NCBI RefSeq assembly: GCF_900105355.1
Contig: NZ_FNSC01000001.1
Coordinates: 496,001 to 560,000, forward strand
Length of the DNA: 64,000 nt
Direction: 5' to 3'
Source: Pseudomonas anguilliseptica
GTDB taxonomy: Bacteria; Pseudomonadota; Gammaproteobacteria; Pseudomonadales; Pseudomonadaceae
Shown: positions 17,621-27,097 of the stretch, one piece after another
Position numbering within the stretch: position 1 is the stretch's first letter
How the letters are laid out: each line of letters starts with the position of its first letter
Notes under the pieces: generated by a model
Databases searched by the model: none
What the model saw: only the letters and a program-made list of their open reading frames with translations
Told to the model about the DNA's origin: nothing
Position numbers and translations under genes: made by a program

Positions 17621-18202
17621 TTATAGCGTGATCTGCGTACCCAGCAGGCCGAGAAACGCCGCCAGCCAGTTGGGGTGCGCCGGCCAGGCCGGTGCAGTGA
17701 CCAGATTGCCCTGCACATGGGCCTGGTCCACGGCGATATCGATATAGCGCCCGCCAGCCAGGCTCACTTCCGGGCCACAGGCCGGGTAGGCGCTGCACTC
17801 GCGGCCTTTAAGCACACCGGCGGCAGCCAACAACTGCGCGCCGTGGCAGACAGCAGCAATCGGTTTGCCGGCCTTGTCGAAGGCCTGCACCAGCGCCAGC
17901 ACCTGAGCGTTCAAGCGCAGGTACTCCGGGGCGCGACCACCGGGAATCAGCAGGGTGTGGTAGTTTTCGGCCTTAACCTGAGCGAAGTCGAAATTAAGGG
18001 CGAAGTTATGCCCGGGTTTTTCGCTGTAGGTCTGCTCACCTTCAAAATCGTGGATGGCGGTGCGTACGCTTTGCCCGGCAGTCTTGTCCGGGCACACCGC
18101 GTGCACCTGGTGACCGACCATCAGCAGTGCCTGAAACGGCACCATCACTTCGTAGTCTTCGACGTAGTCGCCGACCAGTATGAGAATCTTCTTCGCTGCC
18201 AT
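17621..18202 (-). CDS. DJ-1/PfpI family protein
   Basis: A 193-residue protein of the DJ-1/PfpI superfamily: [22 protein letters not shown] at the N-terminus, [12 protein letters not shown], and the nucleophile elbow [14 protein letters not shown] with the reactive cysteine. Members act as chaperones, deglycases/glyoxalases or peptidases; the exact activity is not evident. A GGGAG site precedes the start. No second gene lies upstream in the operon. Confidence 0.9.
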   Translation of the reverse strand: MAAKKILILVGDYVEDYEVMVPFQALLMVGHQVHAVCPDKTAGQSVRTAIHDFEGEQTYSEKPGHNFALNFDFAQVKAENYHTLLIPGGRAPEYLRLNAQVLALVQAFDKAGKPIAAVCHGAQLLAAAGVLKGRECSAYPACGPEVSLAGGRYIDIAVDQAHVQGNLVTAPAWPAHPNWLAAFLGLLGTQITL

Positions 18203-18351
18203 GTGCCTGCTCCCTTCAATAAATTGAGAAGCTCAGAGTGTTATCCCGATCCGCCCGGTGCGGGTAATAGCCCGGTACTACAGGGCAAGCGATGGATAAA
18301 CGGTCAGCGAGGAAATGGAGAAAGGCAACCTGGATTAAGGAATGGCAGCAA

Positions 18352-18437
18352 GTAGGTTGGGTTGAGGAGCAAGGCGACGAAGCCCAACTAGGCATGCCAC
18401 TGCTCGTTGGGCTTCGCTGCGCTCAGCACCAACCTAC
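18352..18437. repeat. REP-like long inverted repeat
   Basis: An imperfect inverted repeat of about 86 bp: GTAGGTTGGGTTGAGGAGC followed by GACGAAGCCCAAC, then its mirror GTTGGGCTTCGCTGCGCTCAG and CCAACCTAC. This is the form of dispersed palindromic repeats found between genes in many Pseudomonas genomes. It occupies the 286-bp gap between the PfpI gene and the next gene. Confidence 0.75.
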
Positions 18438-18488
18438 CTGCGCGCGTCATGCATACCAAGGCTGTACATAGCCGAAGGAAAGGCTGAA

Positions 18489-18902
18489 TTATTCCAGCAC
18501 TTCCTCATCACGCAGCAGCACATAAGTGCAGCCAGTGTCGTCTTCCAGGTAGTCGTGCACATAGAACATCACGACTTCCCCCAGGCCCGGCTGGGCGGCT
18601 ACGTAGTCACCGATGTCCACGGCGAAATGGCCTTTGGAACCCGGCTTGGCTTCGCATTCGATACGCGCATTGACGAACAGCTCCGGCGCGCTGTCGCCGA
18701 AATAATCCTCACGTTCTGCCGCATCCCAATCGGCTGGAGCTTCGAACGGGCCGCAGAACAATACCTTGGCATCACCCAGATCCACTTCCTCGGCGTCCGG
18801 GTCCTGATCATCGGCGCGATAGACCGTGCAGTCCTGCACCTCAGGGTTTTCCAGGATGGCCAGACGGGCCGCCAGTTGTTGCTCAGTATCCATAGGGGGC
18901 AT
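18489..18902 (-). CDS. Conserved hypothetical acidic protein
   Basis: A 137-residue, strongly acidic cytoplasmic protein (many D/E; ADDQDPDAEEVDLGDAKVLFCGPFEAP, then VHDYLEDDTGCTYVLLRDEEVLE). I recognise no characterised domain. GGAG lies 7 nt before the ATG at 18902; an internal ATG four codons later is less well placed. It stands alone between a REP-like repeat and the broken lactate genes. Confidence 0.7.
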   Translation of the reverse strand: MPPMDTEQQLAARLAILENPEVQDCTVYRADDQDPDAEEVDLGDAKVLFCGPFEAPADWDAAEREDYFGDSAPELFVNARIECEAKPGSKGHFAVDIGDYVAAQPGLGEVVMFYVHDYLEDDTGCTYVLLRDEEVLE

Positions 18903-19149
18903 AGCTATCTCCGAGCGTTTGGCGATTAAGGTCAGGGCTGATCAACTTGCCGTCCTTCGGCAAGTCAGGCTTAGCAGGCTATGAGCTGTGGTGGCTGCAG
19001 CGCAAGCGATGAAATGCATGCAACCGACTCACGGCAGAATATTGTGTGACTTAATTTAGCGTTAAGACTGGCGGCAGAAACTCGCACCCAAGTTCACAGA
19101 CGAGATTCCGTTTATGGAGCTGCCTTGGGTGTATCACAACTCTGCACTT

Positions 19150-20116
19150 GCACAGATCGGCCGCGAGCAACCGCCCGGTGGCCCTGGCCCCGGTCGGCCT
19201 GACCGGCATGTACGCCCGCCGCGGTGAAGTACAAGCGGCCAAGGCGGCTGCCGCCAAGGGCATTCCCTTTACGCTGTCGACCGTGTCGGTGTGCCCGATT
19301 GAAGAAGTCGCGCCAGCTATCGACCGGCCGATGTGGTTTCAGCTGTATGTGCTGAAAGACCGCGGCTTTATGAAAAACGCCCTGGAGCGCGCCAAGGCCG
19401 CCGGTGTCACCACCCTGGTGTTCACCGTCGACATGCCCGTACCCGGCGCGCGCTACCGTGATGCCCATTCCGGCATGAGCGGGCCGAACGCTCCTGTGCG
19501 CCGCATGCTGCAAGCCATGATCCACCCACGCTGGGCCTGGGATGTCGGCCTGCTCGGCAAGCCCCACGACCTGGGCAATATCTCCGCCTACCGGGGCAAC
19601 CCCACGGGCCTGGCCGACTATATCGGCTGGCTGGGCAACAACTTCGACCCCTCGATTTGCTGGAAGGACCTGGAATGGATTCGTGAGTTCTGGGACGGCC
19701 CAATGGTCATCAAGGGCATTCTCGACCCGCAGGACGCCAAGGACGCGGTGAGCTTCGGCGCCGACGGTATCGTCGTGTCCAACCACGGCGGCCGCCAACT
19801 GGATGGCGTGATGTCCAGCGCCCGTGCCCTTCCGGCGATTGCCGATGCGGTGAAGGGTGAGCTGGCAATTCTCGCCGACTCCGGCATTCGCACCGGTCTG
19901 GACGTGGTGCGCATGATCGCCCTCGGCGCGGACACGGTGATGCTCGGCCGCGCCTTTATCTACGCCCTGGCCGCCGACGGGGGCGCGGGGGTGAGCAACC
20001 TGCTGGAGCTGATCGAGAAGGAAATGCGCGTGGCCATGGTGCTGACCGGGGCCAAGTCGATCAGCGAGATCAATGCCGATTCGCTGGTGCGTGAACTGCA
20101 CCACGCCGCGTCCTGA
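19150..20116 (+). pseudogene. lldD: FMN-dependent L-lactate dehydrogenase, 5' end missing
   Basis: About 320 codons match LldD from [22 protein letters not shown] to the C-terminus, including the substrate/FMN residues in [14 protein letters not shown] and [21 protein letters not shown]. LldD is normally about 381 residues; roughly the first 60, with part of the FMN-binding barrel, are absent. Upstream sequence shows no similarity and no permease (lldP) or regulator. A start at 19148 is possible but lacks a ribosome-binding site. The catalytic histidine in SNHGG is kept, so the loss is recent, but the truncated product is unlikely to fold. Confidence 0.85.
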
Positions 20117-20141
20117 CGCTGCATCTAATTTCGGAGCCTGC

Positions 20142-22894
20142 ATGAGCCTGCCTGCCGCTTTTCTCACCGCCATCAAGCGCCTGATCCCTGCCGAGCGGCG
20201 TTTCGACGACCCGCTGTCGACCCTGGCATTCGGCACCGATGCCAGCTTCTACCGGCTGATCCCCAAGCTGGTGGTGCGCGTCGAGGCAGAGCTGGAAGTG
20301 GTCGACCTGCTCAAGCTGGCCGGCGCCCATCAGGTGCCGGTGACCTTTCGCGCCGCTGGCACCAGCCTGTCCGGCCAGGCCATCAGTGACTCGGTATTGA
20401 TCGTGCTGGGCGATAACTGGAACGGCCGGGAAATCCGCGGCCAGGGCAGCCAGATCCGCCTGCAACCGGGGGTGATCGGCGCCCAGGCTAATGCCGTGCT
20501 GGCGCCCTTTCAGCGCAAAATCGGCCCAGATCCGGCGTCGATCAACGCCTGCAAAATCGGCGGCATCGTCGCCAACAACGCCAGCGGCATGTGCTGGACA
20601 CCGAAGACCCGCTCAGTGTCACACGCTTCTTCTCCACCCACGCCGACCTGCTCGCGCAGCTCAACGAGTTGGGCAAACAGACCCGTGCCAACAGCGCGCT
20701 GGCGGCGAAGATTCGCCACAAATACCGGCTGAAAAACACCACCGGCCTGTCGCTCAACGCCCTGGTGGATTTCGACCAGCCGCTGGATATCCTCAGCCAC
20801 CTGCTGGTCGGCTCCGAAGGCACCCTGGGTTTTATCAGCGCGGTAACCTACAGCGCGGTAACCTACAACACCGTGCCCGACCACCCGCACAAGGCCAGCG
20901 CCTTGCTGGTGTTCCCCGATGTGGAGAGCTGCTGCCGTGCGGTGACGCTGCTCAAGCAGCAGCCGGTGTCCGCCGTCGAACTGCTGGACCGCCGTAGCCT
21001 GCGCTCGGTACAGAACAAGCCTGGCATGCCGGAGTGGGTCAAGGGTTTGTCCAACAGTGCCTGCGCATTGCTGATTGAATCGCGTGCCGCCAGCCAGAGT
21101 CTGCTGCATGAGCAGCTTCAGCTGATCATGGCCTCCATCGCCGACTTCCCCCTGGAAAAGCAGGTGGATTTCAGCGAAGACCCGGCCGTTTACAACCTGC
21201 TGTGGAAGATCCGCAAGGACACCTTCCCCGCCGTCGGCGCGGTGCGTCAGACCGGCACCACAGTGATTATCGAGGACGTCACCTTCCCCATCGAACAGCT
21301 GGCCGAGGGCGTCAATCGCCTGCTCGCGCTGTTCGATAAACACGGCTACGACGAAGCGATCATTTTCGGCCACGCCCTGGAGGGCAACCTGCACTTCGTC
21401 TTCACCCAGGGCTTTGACAGCGAGGCAGAAAAGACCCGCTACGAAGCCTTTATGGACGACGTGGCGCAACTGGTTGCGGTGGAGTTCGGCGGCTCGCTCA
21501 AGGCCGAGCACGGTACCGGGCGCAATATGGCGCCCTTCGTCGAGCTGGAATGGGGCGCGGATGCCTACCAATTGATGTGGCAGATCAAGCGCCTGCTCGA
21601 CCCCCAGGGCATTCTCAACCCTGACGTGATTCTTTCCGACGATCGCGACATCCACCTAAAGAACCTCAAGCCGCTGCCGGCCGCCGACGAGATCGTCGAC
21701 AAGTGCATCGAGTGCGGTTTCTGCGAGCCGGTCTGTCCGTCCAAGGGGCTGACCCTGAGCCCACGCCAGCGCATCGTGATCTGGCGCGACATTCAGGCAA
21801 AAAAGCGCGCCGGCATCGATACCTTTGAGCTGGAAGCGGCCTATCAGTACCAGGGCATCGATACCTGCGCCGCCACCGGCCTGTGCGCCCAGCGCTGCCC
21901 GGTGGGCATCAACACCGGCGACCTGGTGCGCCAGCTGCGCGCCCGCGACGCCAACAGCCCGCGCAGCGCCGACTGGCTGGCGAATAACTTCCGCCGCGCC
22001 CTGCAGGGCGCGCGGCTGATGCTGCATGTGGCCAACGGCGCGCGCAGGGTCATGGGTGCGCCCCTACTTAGCCGCACTTCGGCGGCACTGAGCAAGGCCA
22101 GCCAGGGCCGCGTGCCACAGTGGACGCCAGCGATGCCGCAAGCGGTACAGCGCCTGCAAGTGCCTGCCGTAATGGCGGATACCCGACCACGCGTGGTCTA
22201 TCTGGCCGCCTGCGTATCCCGCGCCATGGGCCCGGCGGCAACCGATTCCGAGCAAATGCCGCTACTCGACAAGACCCGCGCGCTGCTGGAGAAAGGCGGC
22301 TTTCAGGTGGTGTTTCCGGATGAGCTGGACAACCTCTGCTGCGGCCAGCCGTTTGCCTCCAAGGGCTACAGCGAACAGGCCGAACGCAAGAAGCAGGAAC
22401 TGATCGACGCGCTGCTCAAGGCCAGCCGTGGCGGCCTCGACCCCATCTACTGCGACACCAGCCCTTGCACCCTGCGTCTGTTGCAGGATGGCCTGGACTC
22501 ACGGCTAAAGCTGCACGACCCGGTGAAATTTATCCGCGAGCAGTTGCTCGACCGTCTGCACATCACCCCGCAGGACAAACCGGTGGCCGTGCATGTCACT
22601 TGCAGCACCCAGCATCTGGGCGAGGCGCAGGGGCTGATTGATATCGTCCGTCGCTGCACTTCAGAAGTGGTCATCCCAGAGGGCATTCACTGTTGCGGCT
22701 TCGCAGGCGATAAGGGCTTCACCACGCCCGAGCTGAACGATCACGCCCTGCGCAGCCTGAAGTCAGCAGTGCAATATTGCGAGGAAGGCATCAGCACCAG
22801 CCGCACCTGCGAAATAGGCCTGAGCCAGCATGGCGGTATCGATTATCACGGGCTGGTCTATCTGCTGGATCGGGTCAGCAGCGCCAGGCCTTGA
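20142..22894 (+). pseudogene. FAD/4Fe-4S D-lactate dehydrogenase, internal deletion and frameshift
   Basis: The gene matches the long (about 940-residue) Pseudomonas D-lactate dehydrogenases: an FAD_binding_4 N-terminus (VTFRAAGTSLSGQAISDSVL), an FAD-oxidase C domain, a 4Fe-4S ferredoxin part (CIECGFCEPVCPS, CAATGLCAQRCPVG) and CCG motifs (NLCCGQPF, IHCCGFAGDKG). After NNASGMC, near 20593, the sequence jumps to LDTEDP in another frame: about 20-25 conserved codons are lost, with a frameshift. An in-frame 15-bp tandem duplication (AVTYSAVTY) lies near 20840-20870. The remainder reads open from 20591. It follows lldD by 25 nt, so both lactate enzymes are inactive here. Confidence 0.88.
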
Positions 22895-22920
22895 GTGACC
22901 AACGACCCAGTCAATGAGTG

Positions 22921-22944
22921 AGGGCTTTCTATACTGAAAGCCCT
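22921..22944. terminator. Perfect hairpin after the dld remnant
   Basis: AGGGCTTTC (22921-22929) and GAAAGCCCT (22936-22944) form a 9-bp stem with a 6-nt loop. No T-run follows, so it may be a weak terminator or an mRNA-end stabiliser. Confidence 0.45.
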
Positions 22945-22967
22945 ACCTACATCGCTGGAGCCATGCC

Positions 22968-23213
22968 ATGCGCCGTCTTGCCACTTTCCTTGCTACCGCA
23001 CTCCTCAGCACTTCGCTCTGGGCCATGCACTGCCCGGCGGATATGGCCAAGATCGATGGCCTGCTGAAAACCGATCCGCCGAGCGATGCCGCCGTACTCG
23101 CGCAAGTGCAGCAGCTACGCGCCGAAGGCGAAGCCCTGCACAAGGCCGGTAACCACAGCGAATCGGTCAAGGTTCTGGGCGAAGCGCTGCAACTGCTCGA
23201 AGCCAGCGAATAG
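22968..23213 (+). CDS. Small periplasmic protein of unknown function
   Basis: An 81-residue protein with a signal peptide (MRRLATFLATALLSTSLWAMHC, cleavage probably after WA). The mature part is short and helical (MAKIDGLLKTDPPSDAAVLAQVQQLRAEGEALHKAGNHSESVKVLGEALQLLE), resembling half of a TPR unit. GGAG lies upstream of the ATG. It is convergent with the histidine kinase gene. No function is known to me. Confidence 0.7.
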   Translation: MRRLATFLATALLSTSLWAMHCPADMAKIDGLLKTDPPSDAAVLAQVQQLRAEGEALHKAGNHSESVKVLGEALQLLEASE

Positions 23214-23240
23214 CCCAGACAGAGGCCGAGAAGGTGCTGG

Positions 23241-26156
23241 TTAAAGCGCCCGCCCTAACAGACTAAGCGCCACGCGGCGCACCTGCGCCAGATCAATCGG
23301 CTTGGCCAGGCAAGCCTGGGCGCCGCGCTGGCGTGCTTCGGCAAACACCGCCTCATCTGCCGCAGCACTGATCACCAATACCGGCACCGCCTGCAACCGC
23401 GGGTTAAGGCGCATGGCATCCAGCACTTGCATGCCGTCGCCATCGGGTAGATCCAGATCAAGCAACAGCAGGGTCGGCGTACAGTGCTCCAGTTCAGCCA
23501 GCGCCCGCTGCACCGAGCCGGCGCCGCGTACCTCGGCAAATTCACGCAGGGCTTCCTGAACCACCTTGAGGCAGGCCGGGTGATCTTCCACACACAGCAC
23601 CTCGGCCAGCTGCTTGGGCTGCGCCGACATGGACTGCACATCGGCAACAGCCGGTGCTGCCGGTGCCGCCGCGCCGGGCAGGTCAATCCAGAAACGGCTG
23701 CCCATGCCGGCGCTGCTGCTAAAGCCTATTTCGCCCGCCATCAAGGTGGCCAGCTCACGACACAACACCAATCCAATACCGGTGCCAGGAATGCTGGAAT
23801 TCTCCCGACCCAGACGCTGGAACGGCTGGAACAGATTGGCCTGCTGCTCGGCCGTCATTCCCGCACCGTTGTCTTCGACCCACAAACGCACACAGTTCGA
23901 GCGCACCTCATAACCCATGCGAATCAGCCCCTGCGGGCTGTTGTACTTGATCGCGTTGGACAGCAGGTTGAGTACCACCTGGCGCACCCTGCGCACATCT
24001 GCCTGCACGTAAAGACCGGCATCGGCGTCAGCCAGTACCTGCAGCTGCAACTGACGTTGCTGCACTTCCGGCTGTACCAGCTCGGCGCAGCCATGCAGCA
24101 GCGCGCCGACTTCCACCGGTTGTAACTTGAGCTGCTGACGGCGGCTTTCGATGCTCGACAGGTCGAGAATATCGTCCACCAGTGAGGTCAGATGGCGGCT
24201 GGCATTGACGATCTCGCGGGCGTAATCGGCCTCCAGCTTGGCCTCGGGCTTGTCCTGCGCCTCCATCTCGATCAACTGACCAAAGCCGTAGATCGCATTG
24301 AGCGGCGTGCGCAGCTCGTGGCTCATGCTCGACAGAAAGCGGCTCTTGGCCTGGCTGGCGGCCTGGGCATCCAGACTGGCGCGACGCAGGTCTTCCTGCA
24401 CCTGTTTGAGCCGCGTGATATCGACATGAGTACCGGCCGCACGCAGGGCTCGGCCCTCGCTGTCACGTTCCAGCACCTTACCGCGGCTCAGTAGCCAGAC
24501 GTACTCACCCAGAGCATCGGCGTAGCGGTATTCCGCCTCAAAGTTATCCTCACCACTGCTGGCAAACAGCTGACGCAGATGGCGAATACGCTCTACATCA
24601 TTAGGATGCACGCGCTGATTAAACTCACTGAAACTCATGATCGAATGAGTCAAACCAAAGCGCCTGAGGAAGCGCTCGCTGAGAGTGATGCTCATACCCT
24701 CTGCCTCGACCTCCCAGAGACTTTCCGTGGTGCTTTCCAGCACCAGCTGGAGAATTCGTTGCGCCTCCACACGCTGCGCTTCACTGGCCTGCAACTGCTC
24801 GCCGGTCTGCTGCACCGCCTCCGCCATGCTCACCAGCTCACGGATCTGACTGCTCGGTGCAGTGGGCTGATAGTTGCCCTGACCCAGCTCGCGCATCATC
24901 CCGACAATCCCGTCAATCGGCCGTACCAGCTGCTCACTCAAGCGCCGCGAACGCAGCCACATCAGGGCAAAGAACAGCAGATAGAACAGTGCCAGACCAA
25001 CAATCAGCAGATAACCGATATGCAGGTAGCGTTCGGCCAGGCGATTGGTCTCACTGAAGATGTGCTCCTCATCCACCACCAGCAACAGTTGCCAGCCGGT
25101 CTGCGGGATCTCACTCCAGGCAATCAGCCGATTGCGCCCGCCCAGCACCACTTCCTGCACATTGCTCTGTCCGGCCGCCATGGCCTGCAACAGCGGCTGC
25201 ATCTCGGCACGCTTGGCCAGGCTGAAGTCTTCAGGCTTGAGCACCTCGCGACGCACCGCTTCGGCATAGGAGTATTCGGTCAGCTCGCGCAGGCCGAAAT
25301 CCTCTTCGCCAGCACTCGGCAAGGCCATGATGTTGTGGTCGCGGCTGACCAGCATGGCATAGCCCTGCCAGGACACATCCAGCTCGCCAATCTCACCGAG
25401 CATCTGCCCGACCGTAATATCCAGCCCCACCACGCCTTCGAGGAAATCACCGCGATACACCGGCGCCACTGCCGACATCATCCAGCCCATACCTGCCGGG
25501 TCAAGGTAGACATCGGTCCAGGCCACCTTGCGCTCGGGGTTGTGCTTGGCATCCGCCAGGTAATAAAAGTTGTAATCGGGTATCACCATGTCATGGGGAT
25601 ACTGCTCGGGGGTCATAAAGAAGGGGTAGATGCGGTTGTAACTGTCCCAGGTATTGAAATAGGCTGCCGCCACGCGCGGGTTGGCGGCCTGGATCGAACG
25701 CATCAAAGGATCGAGCTGCGACAGGCGCAGGGCCTTGGCGTGATCCTGCTGGGCTAACGGTGTGCTGTTGGCATAAAAGGACGCCGCCCGGCCACCATCG
25801 CTGCGGCTGTAGAACACGCCGTCTTCAGTCAGCGCATGGCGCTGGCGCTCTAGCGCATCGGGCTCAAACCTATGGTTATCCAGAGCATTGAGCGCAGCAT
25901 CACGGAAGATCTGTACCTGCACCTCCACCGATCGCAGGCGGCCATCAATCACCTGACCTTCACGCGCCACCGCCGCAGACAGATCATCCAGCGCGCTCTG
26001 CTGCAAATGCTCGATCTGCGCATCGCGAATCGCCGCGTTGCTCAGCAGGTACACCGTGATCAACACCGACTCGACCAGAATCAGCGGAATCAGGGCACTC
26101 TGCACAAAAGCGCGCCAGATCCACTGACGTAAAGGGTAACGCGACGCGCGCGGCAT
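23241..26156 (-). CDS. Hybrid sensor histidine kinase/response regulator
   Basis: A 971-residue membrane-bound sensor. It has a transmembrane segment at about 19-40, a periplasmic dCache-like sensing domain (about 45-370), a second membrane segment (about 379-400), a HAMP-like linker, and a PAS domain (about 465-590) with a C-terminal PAC (EAEYRYADALGEYVWLLSRGK). HisKA follows with H613 in SSMSHELRTPLN, then HATPase (N-box NLLSNAIKYN, DNGAG, GTGIGL), and a C-terminal receiver with likely acceptor D900 and K952. It should autophosphorylate and pass the phosphate to its own receiver; output needs an Hpt or partner regulator not in this window. Signal unknown. It is a single-gene unit. Confidence 0.93.
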   Translation of the reverse strand: MPRASRYPLRQWIWRAFVQSALIPLILVESVLITVYLLSNAAIRDAQIEHLQQSALDDLSAAVAREGQVIDGRLRSVEVQVQIFRDAALNALDNHRFEPDALERQRHALTEDGVFYSRSDGGRAASFYANSTPLAQQDHAKALRLSQLDPLMRSIQAANPRVAAAYFNTWDSYNRIYPFFMTPEQYPHDMVIPDYNFYYLADAKHNPERKVAWTDVYLDPAGMGWMMSAVAPVYRGDFLEGVVGLDITVGQMLGEIGELDVSWQGYAMLVSRDHNIMALPSAGEEDFGLRELTEYSYAEAVRREVLKPEDFSLAKRAEMQPLLQAMAAGQSNVQEVVLGGRNRLIAWSEIPQTGWQLLLVVDEEHIFSETNRLAERYLHIGYLLIVGLALFYLLFFALMWLRSRRLSEQLVRPIDGIVGMMRELGQGNYQPTAPSSQIRELVSMAEAVQQTGEQLQASEAQRVEAQRILQLVLESTTESLWEVEAEGMSITLSERFLRRFGLTHSIMSFSEFNQRVHPNDVERIRHLRQLFASSGEDNFEAEYRYADALGEYVWLLSRGKVLERDSEGRALRAAGTHVDITRLKQVQEDLRRASLDAQAASQAKSRFLSSMSHELRTPLNAIYGFGQLIEMEAQDKPEAKLEADYAREIVNASRHLTSLVDDILDLSSIESRRQQLKLQPVEVGALLHGCAELVQPEVQQRQLQLQVLADADAGLYVQADVRRVRQVVLNLLSNAIKYNSPQGLIRMGYEVRSNCVRLWVEDNGAGMTAEQQANLFQPFQRLGRENSSIPGTGIGLVLCRELATLMAGEIGFSSSAGMGSRFWIDLPGAAAPAAPAVADVQSMSAQPKQLAEVLCVEDHPACLKVVQEALREFAEVRGAGSVQRALAELEHCTPTLLLLDLDLPDGDGMQVLDAMRLNPRLQAVPVLVISAAADEAVFAEARQRGAQACLAKPIDLAQVRRVALSLLGRAL

Positions 26157-26303
26157 ACGATGGTCTCATCCAGAAGACATAGCGAATGTGCAGGATGCAA
26201 TCATAGCCGGCAAGCCCAATCAGCGTCCGCCAGGCAATTGTCGGGTCGACGCTGTGGAGCCTTTGGCGTAAACTCGCGTCTCAGTACCAGCAGCAAAAGC
26301 TTT

Positions 26304-26695
26304 GGGGCCGATTAGGATTCGACGCCGGTAGCGAAGCTCTAGGTGCATGCCGACTTGGTAACAGAAGTCGTAAATCCACTGTTGCAACTTTCTATAGTTG
26401 CCAATGACGAAAACTACGAGGGCTACGCTCTCGCTGCGTAAGCGGCGCGACTAGTCCTTCTGGTAGCTTCGGCTCCAGCGATCACTAGGGGATGCCTGTA
26501 AACCTGAAGTGATTGTCATGCAGAACAGGATCGCCGCGTAGTACGTTGTGGACAAAGCGGCTAAAACTTACACAACTCGTCCAAAGCACCCTGCCCGTCG
26601 GGCGGCTGCGGATTAACTCAATAGACACGGCTAAGCATGTAGTACCGAAAGTGGAGAACTGGCGGACGGGGGTTCAAATCCCCCCGGCTCCACCA
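26304..26695 (+). ncRNA. ssrA: Transfer-messenger RNA
   Basis: About 392 nt with the canonical 5' end GGGGCCGATTAGGATTCGAC and 3' end GGTTCAAATCCCCCCGGCTC-CACCA, which pair as a tRNA(Ala)-like acceptor stem (GGGGCCG with CGGCTCC). The internal reading frame gives the tag ANDENYEGYALAA followed by TAA. It rescues stalled ribosomes and marks products for proteolysis. The tRNA-like 3' end is a frequent integration site for islands, and accessory genes start about 400 bp beyond it. Confidence 0.97.
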
Positions 26696-26709
26696 AATAT
26701 ACATCTAAG

Positions 26710-26731
26710 GGCGTCCACGGACGTCTTTTTT
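26710..26731 (+). terminator. Rho-independent terminator of ssrA
   Basis: GGCGTCC (26710-26716) and GGACGTC (26719-26725) pair in a 7-bp stem with one G-T pair, followed by six T. It lies 15 nt past the CCA end. Confidence 0.85.
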
Positions 26732-27068
26732 GTGCCTGAAATCCAGTTTAAACCGGGCGTTCAGTGCCATTGACGCCGACATACGTCAATTGACGGACAC
26801 GCCTTTTACATTCCCCCTGACTCAACCGCCTGACGAATCCTGAGGGCGATCGGGTGATGAAGAAACCTGGTAGCATTGTAGACGACTGGTCTATTTTGAA
26901 ATATATTGCAGCCCACAGGTGAACTCAGACCAGCATCTGGCCTAGCAAACCAGCGCACAAAGCCCCATAGCGCAAACTCCTAGCACGCCACGGCGCACTG
27001 AACTTCTAACGCCACGCACATTACGCCGCGCGCTCACGGTAACCCCGCGCGAGACTTCGCAGAAAAAA
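26732..27068. other. Gene-free regulatory stretch before the dehydrogenase operon
   Basis: No gene is supported. It contains the upstream NemR-like site at 26879-26893. The second copy of that site lies immediately before the dehydrogenase start, so this stretch probably holds the operon's promoter and looping or second-promoter region. Confidence 0.5.
26879..26893. promoter_or_regulatory. NemR-like operator site A
   Basis: TAGACGACTGGTCTA: 5-bp arms TAGAC/GTCTA around a 5-bp spacer. It is identical to the site at 27069 and is the exact reverse complement of the site upstream of the TetR gene (40858). It lies 204 bp upstream of the dehydrogenase start. Confidence 0.7.
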
Positions 27069-27083
27069 TAGACGACTGGTCTA
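27069..27083. promoter_or_regulatory. NemR-like operator site B
   Basis: TAGACGACTGGTCTA, 14 bp upstream of the alcohol dehydrogenase ATG, where a bound repressor would block initiation. AAGGA of the ribosome-binding site follows directly. Confidence 0.75.
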
Positions 27084-27097
27084 TTAAGGATAGATAC

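Noticed and set aside
19112..20236. A long minus-strand frame opposite lldD
   Set aside because: Low-complexity antisense frame without motifs; LldD similarity on the plus strand explains the open frame.
20510..21655. A 381-codon minus-strand frame opposite the lactate dehydrogenase
   Set aside because: Antisense shadow; no recognisable family and no start signal.
24579..25757. A 392-codon plus-strand frame inside the histidine kinase gene
   Set aside because: Antisense shadow with high His/Gln/Leu and no ribosome-binding site; all kinase domains are on the minus strand.
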